From Mucilaginibacter sp. (GTDB taxonomy: Bacteria; Bacteroidota; Bacteroidia; Sphingobacteriales; Sphingobacteriaceae), in assembly GCF_028288185.1 (NCBI RefSeq), contig NZ_JAQBOF010000031.1, forward strand, positions 90,187 through 154,186: DNA of 64,000 nucleotides. The letters are read 5' to 3'. Below, in pieces: positions 16,965 to 24,535 of the stretch (the stretch's first letter is position 1; each line of letters begins with the position of its first letter). The translations under genes were made by a program, and so were the position numbers. The notes under the pieces were generated by a model. It did no database searches. It worked only from the letters and a program-made list of their open reading frames with translations, and had not been told where the DNA came from.

Positions 16965-18074
16965 TTAAATAGTGAACTTCTCGCACCCCTCCAAAAACTC
17001 TTCACTCGCGTCTGCCCCTATTCCAATCGCATCATCAATATTCAAATAATAACCATCATAAGTTACCCCGCCTATGCATGGGTCTGCCAGGTGGCCCAGC
17101 ATGCAGGTATCCATATCATAAAATTTAATATTAGGGCTGCTGTAAACAAAATGCAGTTTGGCGCTAAGCGCGATACGGCTTTCCAACATTCCGCCCATCA
17201 TGCAGGGTATGCTATGTTCAGCTGCGGTATCATGGATTTGTTTAGCCTCGAATATGCCGCCGGCTTTAGCCATTTTAATGTTGATATAGTGGCATGAGTC
17301 GCTTTCTATCTGCTTACGCGCATCGTGGTGATTATAAACACTTTCATCAGCCATAATTTTTACCGGCGATAGCTTCATCAACTCGGGCAATTTATCATCA
17401 TACCAGGTGCGCATGGGTTGCTCGCAAAACTCAATATCATATTTACCTAAAGCCTGTAAAGCATACACAGCGTCATCAAAACTCCAGCCCTGGTTAGCAT
17501 CAACGCGGATCTTCATTTCATTACCAATCGCTTCGCGGATCTGTTTAATACGCTCTACATCCTCCACCGCGTTTTTACCCAGTTTTACTTTTAATATACC
17601 TGCACCCAATTTTTTAAATGCTATGGCTTTTTGTGCCATTATACCCGGCTTGCCTAGGCCAATAGTAATATCGGTTTCAACTTTACGTTTTTCGCCGCCT
17701 AAGAATTTATAAAGTGGCAGTCCAGCGTTTTTAGCGGCAATATCATACAGTGCCATATCAAAAGCACTTTTTATGGTGCCGTTACCTGCTATAGCATCAT
17801 GCAGTTGTTGTAAACGTGCCGGTATATCCAACGCGTCCTTACCTTTCCAAAGTTTGGCAAAGTCCCTAGCAACTACCAGGCAGGTATCCTGCGTTTCACC
17901 TACTATCATCGGGAAAGCCGCGCACTCTCCTACTCCATAAAACCCCGCATCGGTATGCACCCTTATAAAAGTATTCTGCGCATGATCCATCGTCCCTGTA
18001 GCTATGGTGAACGGCTCCATAGGTATGCTGAAACGGTAGATGTCTATATGGGTAATGATTACCTGTGATGCCAT
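16965..18074 (-). CDS. Dipeptide epimerase (enolase superfamily, L-Ala-D/L-Glu epimerase type)
   Basis: A 369-residue member of the mandelate racemase/enolase superfamily. The barrel shows ILKVKLG (KxK, general base), RVDANQGW, FCEQPM and MADES (metal-binding Asp, Glu, Asp) and INIKMAKAGG (second Lys base). This is the dipeptide epimerase pattern. It should interconvert L-Ala-D-Glu and L-Ala-L-Glu or related dipeptides during recycling of cell wall peptides. I start it at the ATG at 18074 (MASQVIITHI); a longer reading to 18107 would add 11 residues encoded inside the palindrome at 18095-18124 and is not credible. Confidence 0.9.
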   Translation of the reverse strand: MASQVIITHIDIYRFSIPMEPFTIATGTMDHAQNTFIRVHTDAGFYGVGECAAFPMIVGETQDTCLVVARDFAKLWKGKDALDIPARLQQLHDAIAGNGTIKSAFDMALYDIAAKNAGLPLYKFLGGEKRKVETDITIGLGKPGIMAQKAIAFKKLGAGILKVKLGKNAVEDVERIKQIREAIGNEMKIRVDANQGWSFDDAVYALQALGKYDIEFCEQPMRTWYDDKLPELMKLSPVKIMADESVYNHHDARKQIESDSCHYINIKMAKAGGIFEAKQIHDTAAEHSIPCMMGGMLESRIALSAKLHFVYSSPNIKFYDMDTCMLGHLADPCIGGVTYDGYYLNIDDAIGIGADASEEFLEGCEKFTI

Positions 18075-18094
18075 AAGCGAAAATACTGAAATAA

Positions 18095-18124
18095 TGTAGA
18101 GACGCAATGCATTGCGTCTCTACA
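18095..18124. repeat. 30-bp perfect palindrome
   Basis: 15-bp arms (TGTAGAGACGCAATG and complement) with no loop. This palindrome type is dispersed in many bacterial genomes. It lies between the divergent epimerase and DUF4290 genes and makes a false upstream start for the epimerase. Confidence 0.85.
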
Positions 18125-18138
18125 ACGCACGAAAATAA

Positions 18139-18169
18139 TTTGCACTATTAAAGTATTACCCTATATTTG
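18139..18169 (+). promoter_or_regulatory. Perfect Bacteroidota promoter for DUF4290-murA
   Basis: TTTG (-33) at 18139-18142, a 19-base spacer and TATATTTG (-7) at 18162-18169. This matches the sigma-AB consensus of the phylum exactly. The 5' leader to the ATG at 18276 would be about 100 bases. Confidence 0.75.
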
Positions 18170-18275
18170 TTGTACTACAAGTCAATACAATTTCAATTTT
18201 AGCCGCCTTCGTCCTTAATATTACAAGGAAAAGTCGCCTGGCTAATTTAAAACTTTCTTTAAAACATACAATTAC

Positions 18276-19019
18276 ATGGCACTAGAAAACACGCCTGCAA
18301 ATTTTGATTATAATTCGACCAGGAATAAACTTATCCTGTCTGAATATGGCCGCAACGTACAAAATATGGTTAAATATATTGTCGCGCTACCTACCAAAGA
18401 AGAACGTAACCGCTACGCACAGGTTGTGATAGACCTGATGGGCTTTTTAAACCCGCATCTGCGCGATGTTGCCGATTTTAAGCATAAACTTTGGGATCAC
18501 CTGCATATTATATCTGATTTCCAAATAGATGTAGATTCTCCGTACCCTAAACCCAGCGAAGAGGCTATACATATTAAGCCCGAGCCTTTAAGGTACCCTA
18601 ACCAGCGTATCCGCTACAAACACTATGGCAAAACCATAGAGATGATGATAGAAAAAGCCAAAAGCATTGAGGAGCCCGAGCGCCGCAAGCACATGGTGCA
18701 AGCTATTGCCAACTTCATGAAAATGGCTTATGTGCAATGGAACAAAGACTCGGTATCAGACGAGACGATATTAGCCGACCTGGTTGCCTTATCAAAAGGT
18801 GAACTAAAAATTGACGAAACTATCAACCTAAATAAAGTTGAATACCGCGCACCTACCCACACACAAAACAATAATAACAGCCGTGGTGGCCGTACCAACA
18901 ACCAAAGCAACCGTGGCGGTACAGGCGGAGGTACCGGTGGCAGAAGCAATAACAACCCGCGTAATAATAACAATCAAAACAACCGCAACCGTAATAATGG
19001 TGGCGGCAAAAAGTATTAA
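18276..19019 (+). CDS. DUF4290 protein with Asn/Gly/Arg-rich tail
   Basis: A 247-residue cytoplasmic protein. Residues 1-185 are the conserved DUF4290 domain of Bacteroidota (LILSEYGRNVQNMVKYI, HLRDVADFKHKLWDHLHIIS). Residues 195-247 are low-complexity Asn/Gly/Arg repeats resembling disordered nucleic-acid-binding tails. The function is unknown. It lies 134 bases before murA on the same strand, and this pairing may be an operon; the gap holds inverted repeats, so part of the transcript may stop there. Confidence 0.88.
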   Translation: MALENTPANFDYNSTRNKLILSEYGRNVQNMVKYIVALPTKEERNRYAQVVIDLMGFLNPHLRDVADFKHKLWDHLHIISDFQIDVDSPYPKPSEEAIHIKPEPLRYPNQRIRYKHYGKTIEMMIEKAKSIEEPERRKHMVQAIANFMKMAYVQWNKDSVSDETILADLVALSKGELKIDETINLNKVEYRAPTHTQNNNNSRGGRTNNQSNRGGTGGGTGGRSNNNPRNNNNQNNRNRNNGGGKKY

Positions 19020-19023
19020 GCCA

Positions 19024-19147
19024 ATGGTTCATAGATGATGGTTAATGGTTAATTGCCTTAATTATGAGCCATCATTTTTATCGAAAATAATCCAATCTTT
19101 GTATAGTTCTTGAAGGTTTTATCCATGAACTATAAACCATTAACTAT
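19024..19147. repeat. Dispersed TTCATAG/ATGAACTAT inverted repeats
   Basis: TGGTTCATAGATGATGGTTA at the left and CATGAACTATAAACCATTAA at the right are rough inverted copies. The same motif family recurs at 53973-54035. It fills the DUF4290-murA gap. Confidence 0.55.
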
Positions 19148-19153
19148 CAACCT

Positions 19154-20461
19154 ATGACTAACGCGTTCGAAATACAGGGAGGCAAACCCTTAAAAGGCGA
19201 AATTACCCCCCAGGGTGCTAAAAACGAGGCTTTACAGATCCTGTCGGCAGTATTGTTGACAGAGGAGAAAATAACCATCAGCAATATCCCGAATATTAAA
19301 GATGTAAACATGCTGATAGAGCTTTTGGGCGATATGGGCGTTATTGTTGAGAAACTTGGCCCCGATACCTACAGTTTTGAAGCTAAAGAGATAGACCAGG
19401 ATTTTTTCCAGTCAGACGCTTTTAAAGCTAAGGGTGGTGGTTTGCGTGGCTCTATTATGATAGTTGGCCCGTTGCTGGCCCGTTTCGGCAAGGCATCCAT
19501 ACCAAAACCCGGTGGCGATAAAATTGGCCGCAGGCGTTTAGATACTCACTTCCTGGGTTTTGAAAAACTGGGCGCGCAATTTAACTACAACCCTGCTGAC
19601 GGTTTTTTTAATGTTGATGCATCAAACCTGCAAGGCACTTATATATTATTAGATGAAGCATCGGTAACAGGGACAGCTAACATTGTAATGGCGGCTGTTT
19701 TAGCTAAAGGTATTACTACCATATATAACGCGGCCTGCGAGCCTTACCTACAACAGCTTTGCAAAATGCTTAACCGCATGGGTGCCAAAATTAGTGGTAT
19801 AGGTTCAAATTTATTAACTATTGAAGGTGTTACCAAACTAGGCGGTACAGAGCATAGGATGCTGCCTGATATGATAGAGATCGGGTCGTTCATCGGCCTT
19901 GCAGCTATGACAGGCTCTGAGATCACTATTAAAGATGTTCATTACGATGAGTTAGGTATGATCCCCGATGTATTTAAACGTTTGGGCATTAAATTAGAAC
20001 GCAGAGGCGATGATATTTACATACCCGCACAAGATCATTATGAGATAGAAACGTTTATTGACGGCTCCATCATGACCATTGCCGATGCACCATGGCCAGG
20101 CTTTACGCCCGACTTATTGAGCATCGTATTGGTTGTTGCCATACAAGCCAAAGGCTCGGTACTGATTCACCAAAAAATGTTCGAGAGCCGTTTGTTCTTC
20201 GTGGATAAATTGTTGGATATGGGCGCGCAGATAATTTTATGCGATCCGCATCGTGCTACGGTTATCGGGTTGAATAAACAAGTACAACTGCGCGGTATTT
20301 CCATGACATCGCCCGATATACGCGCGGGGGTTTCTTTATTGATCGCTGCGTTGTCAGCAAAAGGAAAATCAACCATCTACAACATTGAGCAAATTGAGCG
20401 CGGCTATCAAAATATTGATAAACGCTTGCAAGCTTTGGGTGCTGATATTAAGAGAATATAA
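19154..20461 (+). CDS. murA: UDP-N-acetylglucosamine 1-carboxyvinyltransferase MurA
   Basis: A 435-residue enzyme of the EPSP synthase family that transfers enolpyruvate from PEP to UDP-GlcNAc, the first committed step of peptidoglycan synthesis. Recognisable features are GAKNEAL (K23, N24), RGSIMIVGPLLARFG and the catalytic loop. In the loop the usual Cys (E. coli C115) is Asp: PGGDKIGRRRLD with D122. A natural Asp at this position makes MurA insensitive to fosfomycin in Mycobacterium and Chlamydia. The length is normal. It is followed by a strong terminator at 20488-20521. Confidence 0.96.
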   Translation: MTNAFEIQGGKPLKGEITPQGAKNEALQILSAVLLTEEKITISNIPNIKDVNMLIELLGDMGVIVEKLGPDTYSFEAKEIDQDFFQSDAFKAKGGGLRGSIMIVGPLLARFGKASIPKPGGDKIGRRRLDTHFLGFEKLGAQFNYNPADGFFNVDASNLQGTYILLDEASVTGTANIVMAAVLAKGITTIYNAACEPYLQQLCKMLNRMGAKISGIGSNLLTIEGVTKLGGTEHRMLPDMIEIGSFIGLAAMTGSEITIKDVHYDELGMIPDVFKRLGIKLERRGDDIYIPAQDHYEIETFIDGSIMTIADAPWPGFTPDLLSIVLVVAIQAKGSVLIHQKMFESRLFFVDKLLDMGAQIILCDPHRATVIGLNKQVQLRGISMTSPDIRAGVSLLIAALSAKGKSTIYNIEQIERGYQNIDKRLQALGADIKRI

Positions 20462-20487
20462 TTTTTTTGAGGTTTAAAGGATAAAAG

Positions 20488-20521
20488 TAAAGGCGAAAGG
20501 TTAGAAAATCTTTCGCCTTTA
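20488..20521. terminator. Bidirectional terminator between murA and the HMA membrane protein
   Basis: Perfect 12-bp arms (TAAAGGCGAAAG at 20488-20499, complement at 20510-20521). It is located between convergent stops at 20461 and 20529. Confidence 0.85.
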
Positions 20522-20528
20522 TGGTTAA

Positions 20529-21266
20529 TTATAACAGCATTAACAAAGTTGCTGCACTCATTACTATCATCAAGCCATCCTCAATGATGGTAACAGTACT
20601 CATGGGCAGGTTAAACACGGCACCCAAACAAGCGCATTGTATAGTTCTCTTATTCAATATGCTTTGTAAAACGCCAATAATGCTTATTGTCATCACCACA
20701 AAAGTTAAAGCATTGGTAATTAACGGATAGATGTTTAATGCAAAAGCCAAACCTAAAGCCAATTCGATAAAGGCATATATATAAGCCCATGGCCTGAATT
20801 TTTTGGCCACCACATCGTACATAACATAGCTATCTGCAAAGCCATCAAGATTTAACATTTTAAAAAATGAAAACACCAAAAAGAAACCGGCCATAAAAAC
20901 ACGCATGGCTAGTGATATGTCAAAAACAGGTTTAATGTTTCCGGCTATTAAGGCTATTGCCAATATATATCCAAATATTAATAATATGGGTTTATAGGTC
21001 TCTACCCATGATTTTGAGTCTTCTTCAGCATCAGCTAAATGCGCCGGATACACATAAGGCATATCCGCTATTTGGTATTTTGGATAATCTTTTAAAGCAT
21101 CTTTAAATATAGCCGTATTAATGTGCTTATCCATTTCGATAATGGCTTCACCTTTTTGCAGATCAATATCTACTTGTTTTACATTTGATACAGCGGAAAG
21201 TAATTGCTGTACTTTAGATTGGCATCCGGAGCAAGTCATCCCGGTTATTTGATAGGTATGTTTCAT
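20529..21266 (-). CDS. HMA domain fused to MauE/DoxX-like membrane protein
   Basis: A 245-residue protein. Residues 1-68 are a heavy-metal-associated domain with the metal site GMTCSGC. Residues about 95-245 hold four to five membrane helices of the MauE/DoxX-like redox-associated type, with a Cys pair in TIQCACLG. It probably binds copper or a similar soft metal and couples it to thiol chemistry in the inner membrane. It lies 79 bases downstream of an AraC-type regulator that also carries an HMA-like domain. A -7 box TAAATTTG at 21293-21286 suggests its own promoter. Confidence 0.85.
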   Translation of the reverse strand: MKHTYQITGMTCSGCQSKVQQLLSAVSNVKQVDIDLQKGEAIIEMDKHINTAIFKDALKDYPKYQIADMPYVYPAHLADAEEDSKSWVETYKPILLIFGYILAIALIAGNIKPVFDISLAMRVFMAGFFLVFSFFKMLNLDGFADSYVMYDVVAKKFRPWAYIYAFIELALGLAFALNIYPLITNALTFVVMTISIIGVLQSILNKRTIQCACLGAVFNLPMSTVTIIEDGLMIVMSAATLLMLL

Positions 21267-21285
21267 AATTTTAATTATTTACATA

Positions 21286-21293
21286 CAAATTTA
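21286..21293 (-). promoter_or_regulatory. -7 promoter box of the HMA/MauE gene
   Basis: A perfect TAAATTTG on the minus strand, 20 bases before the ATG at 21266. No clear -33 element, as expected for a promoter needing an activator. Confidence 0.4.
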
Positions 21294-21345
21294 CGGCAGC
21301 TTAGGGGCTAAGCTTTTACAACATTTAGTGTTTAACTTATAACAT

Positions 21346-21906
21346 TTACAGGTCTTCTATATTACTGCGCTTGTTTAGTTTAATAGCTTTAAAATAGCCC
21401 GGAGTAAGCCCAGTGATCTTTTTAAATTGAGTTGATAAATACGCAACACTGCTATAACCCAATTTAAAAGCTATCTCGCTTAAAGTAAGTTCATCATAAA
21501 TAAGCAGCTCTTTTATTTTTTCAATTTTTAGATTGATAAAGTATTTTTCGATGGTATTACCTTCAACTTCAGAAAAAAGGTTACTTAAGTAGTTATATTC
21601 ATAATTCATTTCGCGAGTTAGGTATTCAGATATATTTATGTTTAAAGGCTCTTCTGTATAATGGACCAGGTTTATGATCAGGTTTTTTATTTTTTCGATG
21701 ATGCGGCTCTTTCTATTGTCGATAATTTCAAATCCCAGCTTCTTTAAATCTTTATCAAGCTGTTCAATATTATTATCATTTAAACTTTGCGTTGTTACAA
21801 CTTCGCCCAATGCTATATCTTGCACCTCATAACCTGCATCTGTAAACACCTTTTGCACTGCCATAATGCAGCGACGGCAAACCATATTTTTAACGTACAA
21901 TTTCAT
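21346..21906 (-). CDS. AraC-family regulator with N-terminal HMA-like metal-sensing domain
   Basis: A 186-residue protein. Residues 1-65 look like a ferredoxin-fold HMA domain in which the metal site is NMVCRRC (CxxC). Residues about 90-186 form an AraC double helix-turn-helix, including LTLSEIAFKLGYSSVAYLST and a second helix pair ending ITGLTPGYFK. It likely senses a metal through the CxxC and activates the downstream HMA/MauE gene. The pairing of the same domain in sensor and target supports this. It is divergent from the GT39 gene at 22012. Confidence 0.82.
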   Translation of the reverse strand: MKLYVKNMVCRRCIMAVQKVFTDAGYEVQDIALGEVVTTQSLNDNNIEQLDKDLKKLGFEIIDNRKSRIIEKIKNLIINLVHYTEEPLNINISEYLTREMNYEYNYLSNLFSEVEGNTIEKYFINLKIEKIKELLIYDELTLSEIAFKLGYSSVAYLSTQFKKITGLTPGYFKAIKLNKRSNIEDL

Positions 21907-22011
21907 ATTATATAAATTTATACAGAATAGTTATAAAAAACCTTTTACCTTTCGTCTTTTACCTTTCACCTCAAAAATACTATCTTTATATAAACCCATC
22001 ATAAACCCTAC

Positions 22012-23568
22012 ATGTCATATAAAAACCGAAAATCAAGTTATACCAACTTTATACTGATCTTCGTATTTATTAAAATAGCCTTAAACGCGTTGGCTATTTC
22101 CAATTTTGGTTTTCACCGGGATGAGTTGTTGCATTTGGCATTAGGGGACCATTTAGACTGGGGATATAAAGAGGTGCCGCCTTTTATAGCGGTGCTGGCT
22201 AAGGTCACTACTGTAGTATTTGGCAACTCTGTTTTTGCGGCACGCATATTTAGTACTATATGCGCGGGCCTTATTGTTTGGTTAGTTGGCCTAGTAACGG
22301 TTGAGTTTGGTGGCAAAATGTTTGCTATAACGTTGGCATGTTTAAGTTTCATTTTCGCTCCGGCATTTGTTGCCAGCGACTACCTGTTCCAACCTGTAGT
22401 ATTCGACCAATTATGGTGGATCTTAGCTGTATGGCTTATCATAAAATATATTAATCACCATTCGGTAAAATACCTTTATATATTAGGCGCGGTAATTGGC
22501 ATTGGCCTGCTCACCAAATACACAATGGGCTTTTTTGCCATTGCATTAATATTGGGGCTGTTGCTTACCAAACAACGTAAACTATTGTTAAACCGCCATA
22601 TATTAGGCGCTACTACAATTGCGCTGTTAATATTTTTGCCTAATATCATCTGGCAGTTTCAGCATCACTTGCCGGTGATTACCCATATGAAAACGCTGCA
22701 AAAAAACCAGCTAAACTATATTAAGCCCGGTGATTTTATAATGCAGCAAATAAGCGTTAATGGTATTGCTTTATTTTTATGGTTAATTGGGTGTGGCTTT
22801 CTGTTGTTTTCCTTCAAGCTGCGTAAATTTCAATTCCTGGCGTTTGCCTACGTACTGATATTTATCTTCCTTATGAAAATGAGCGGTAAAAACTATTACA
22901 TATTTGGCGCATATCCAATGCTTTTTGCCGCAGGTGGTTATGCCTTTGAGCGCTGGATAAATATTAAACATACAGCCTTGCGTGTATTGGTAGTATGTTT
23001 GTTTACCCTGCCAAACTTAGTAATGTTGCCTATGCTATTACCTGTATTACCGTTAAAGCCAACTTTATCGCTTTTTGACTTTATTAATAGGCATACTAAT
23101 TTTATGAAATTTATAACGGTTTGGGAAGATCGAAAAAACCATGCCACCAGCCAGGATTACGGCGATATGTTTGGTTGGGACGAGCTAACTCAAAAAGTAG
23201 CCAAAGTGTATTACAGTTTACCCCCCGAACAACGCAAAAACACACAAATATTTGCAGATAATTATGGCGAAGCAGGTGCTTTACATCATTTTGGAAAACA
23301 ATATAATTTACCCGAAACAGCATCATTAGGAAGCAGCTTTACTTTATGGGCGCCTGATAATTTGGATGCGAAATATATTATTTATGTAGATGACTGGGGC
23401 GGCAAAAATATAGCACGCTTAGCGCCGGTATTGGTTAGCTATAAAAAGGTGGGCGAAATTGAAAATCCCTTGGCTGTAGAAAAAGGCACAGGCATTTATT
23501 TTATTGAAACCAAACCCCAATTAAATGTTGGTTATAAAAAGGAACTGGCCCAGAAACGAATGGAATAA
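22012..23568 (+). CDS. GT-C glycosyltransferase, family 39-like (ArnT/PMT type)
   Basis: A 518-residue integral membrane protein with about ten hydrophobic helices. The first periplasmic loop has the GT-C catalytic motif HRDELLHLALGDHLDWGYKE (Asp-Glu). This fold transfers sugars from polyprenyl-phosphate donors to lipids or proteins facing the periplasm. The soluble C-terminal part (about residues 370-518) is a periplasmic domain. Donor and acceptor cannot be read. It has no operon partner except the DUF486 gene 70 bases downstream. Confidence 0.85.
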   Translation: MSYKNRKSSYTNFILIFVFIKIALNALAISNFGFHRDELLHLALGDHLDWGYKEVPPFIAVLAKVTTVVFGNSVFAARIFSTICAGLIVWLVGLVTVEFGGKMFAITLACLSFIFAPAFVASDYLFQPVVFDQLWWILAVWLIIKYINHHSVKYLYILGAVIGIGLLTKYTMGFFAIALILGLLLTKQRKLLLNRHILGATTIALLIFLPNIIWQFQHHLPVITHMKTLQKNQLNYIKPGDFIMQQISVNGIALFLWLIGCGFLLFSFKLRKFQFLAFAYVLIFIFLMKMSGKNYYIFGAYPMLFAAGGYAFERWINIKHTALRVLVVCLFTLPNLVMLPMLLPVLPLKPTLSLFDFINRHTNFMKFITVWEDRKNHATSQDYGDMFGWDELTQKVAKVYYSLPPEQRKNTQIFADNYGEAGALHHFGKQYNLPETASLGSSFTLWAPDNLDAKYIIYVDDWGGKNIARLAPVLVSYKKVGEIENPLAVEKGTGIYFIETKPQLNVGYKKELAQKRME

Positions 23569-23638
23569 ATTAGCGAATATGCCAATTTGCTGATGTGCGG
23601 ATAAATTTTCATTTATTTTTGCGTTTTAACTTTAACAC

Positions 23639-24010
23639 ATGCGCGGCTTAAAAACAATTCTCTTCCTCATCATATCAAACACCTTTATGACCTTTGCCTG
23701 GTACGGGCACTTAAAATTTAAAGATTACGATTGGGGTAAAAACCTGGGATTAATATCTGTTATCCTGATAAGCTGGGGACTGGCGTTTTTTGAATATATG
23801 TTCCAGGTACCGGCAAACCGTGCAGGCTTTAAAGGCGACGGCGGCCCTTATACCCTGGTACAGCTAAAAACTATACAGGAAGCTATAACACTTATCGTCT
23901 TCATGCTCTTCTCCGTAATATTCTTCAAAACCGAAAAGTTTGCATGGAACCATTTAGTTGGTTTCGGGCTGATTGTATTGGCTGTGTTTGTGATATTTAA
24001 GAAGTGGTGA
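23639..24010 (+). CDS. DUF486 (DMT-like) small membrane protein
   Basis: A 123-residue protein with four hydrophobic segments, typical of DUF486, a member of the drug/metabolite transporter superfamily. The family signature FFEYMFQVPANRAG is present. The substrate is unknown. The stop codon TGA (24008-24010) touches the first repeat arm of the GIY-YIG repeat array. A TATTTTTG box at 23614-23621 lies 17 bases before the ATG. Confidence 0.88.
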   Translation: MRGLKTILFLIISNTFMTFAWYGHLKFKDYDWGKNLGLISVILISWGLAFFEYMFQVPANRAGFKGDGGPYTLVQLKTIQEAITLIVFMLFSVIFFKTEKFAWNHLVGFGLIVLAVFVIFKKW

Positions 24011-24034
24011 TCCTTCGACAAGTTCAGGATGACA
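24010..24034 (+). repeat. Solo 25-bp arm of the GIY-YIG-associated repeat
   Basis: ATCCTTCGACAAGTTCAGG and six more bases, with two differences from the arms at 24491-24515. Confidence 0.85.
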
Positions 24035-24051
24035 ATGCATAAAAAGGAGGC

Positions 24052-24125
24052 TGTCATGGTGATCCTGTCGAACCATTGCGGGCAATGGCCTTTACGCTCG
24101 ATCCTTCGACCAGCTCAGGATGACA
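24052..24125 (+). repeat. 74-bp inverted-repeat element, left copy
   Basis: A 25-bp arm (24052-24076), 24-base spacer and 25-bp arm (24101-24125). Relative to the right copy, the left arm carries paired changes (CC to GG and GG to CC). The spacer (TGCGGGCAATGGCCTTTACG...) matches the right copy at most positions. Confidence 0.85.
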
Positions 24126-24133
24126 GCGCACTT

Positions 24134-24421
24134 TTATTTTGCTGTCTTTGCTAATTCAGGCAGCAAGTCCCAATCACCATTAATAATAGCTTCCTTTTTT
24201 TCACGTCTCCACCCTTTAACTTGCTTCTCAAAAGCTATTGCCTGATTCACATCTGTAAACCTTTCACAAAAAACAAGCTTTACCGGTCTTCGCCTGTAGG
24301 TATAGCTATTCTTATTAAAACCTGTTTCATGTTCACTAAGTCGCCTATCTATTTTATTAGTAACGCCTGTATAATATGAGCTATCATTGCACAATAATAT
24401 GTAGACGTAATATTGTTTCAT
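24134..24421 (-). CDS. Small GIY-YIG nuclease flanked by repeats
   Basis: A 95-residue stand-alone GIY-YIG domain: YYVYILLCNDSSYYTGVTN (the Y-V-Y and Y-T-G forms of GIY and YIG), R at RRLSEH, then E in AFEKQVKGW. This is the UvrC-N-like family of single-domain nucleases, with no DNA-binding domain attached. I start at the ATG at 24421; the 18 extra upstream codons begin at a TTG and lie in the repeat. A copy of a 74-bp palindromic element lies on each side of the gene within 8 and 20 bases. That suggests the nuclease and repeat travel or are maintained together. Confidence 0.87.
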   Translation of the reverse strand: MKQYYVYILLCNDSSYYTGVTNKIDRRLSEHETGFNKNSYTYRRRPVKLVFCERFTDVNQAIAFEKQVKGWRREKKEAIINGDWDLLPELAKTAK

Positions 24422-24441
24422 TTTTAATTTTAAAAGAGCGT

Positions 24442-24515
24442 TGTCATCCTGAGCCTGTCGAAGGATTGCGGGCAAAGGCCATTACGCGCGATCCTTCGAC
24501 AGGCTCAGGATGACA
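24442..24515 (+). repeat. 74-bp inverted-repeat element, right copy
   Basis: Exact 25-bp arms (24442-24466 and 24491-24515; core CCTGAGCCTGTCGAAGGAT) around a 24-base GC-rich spacer. It has the same layout and orientation as the left copy. Confidence 0.9.
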
Positions 24516-24535
24516 GCCCGCATTGTTTATATACC

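Noticed and set aside
24422..24475. Longer N-terminus of the GIY-YIG nuclease
   Set aside because: It starts with TTG and is encoded inside the palindromic repeat, while family members begin near MKQYYVYIL.
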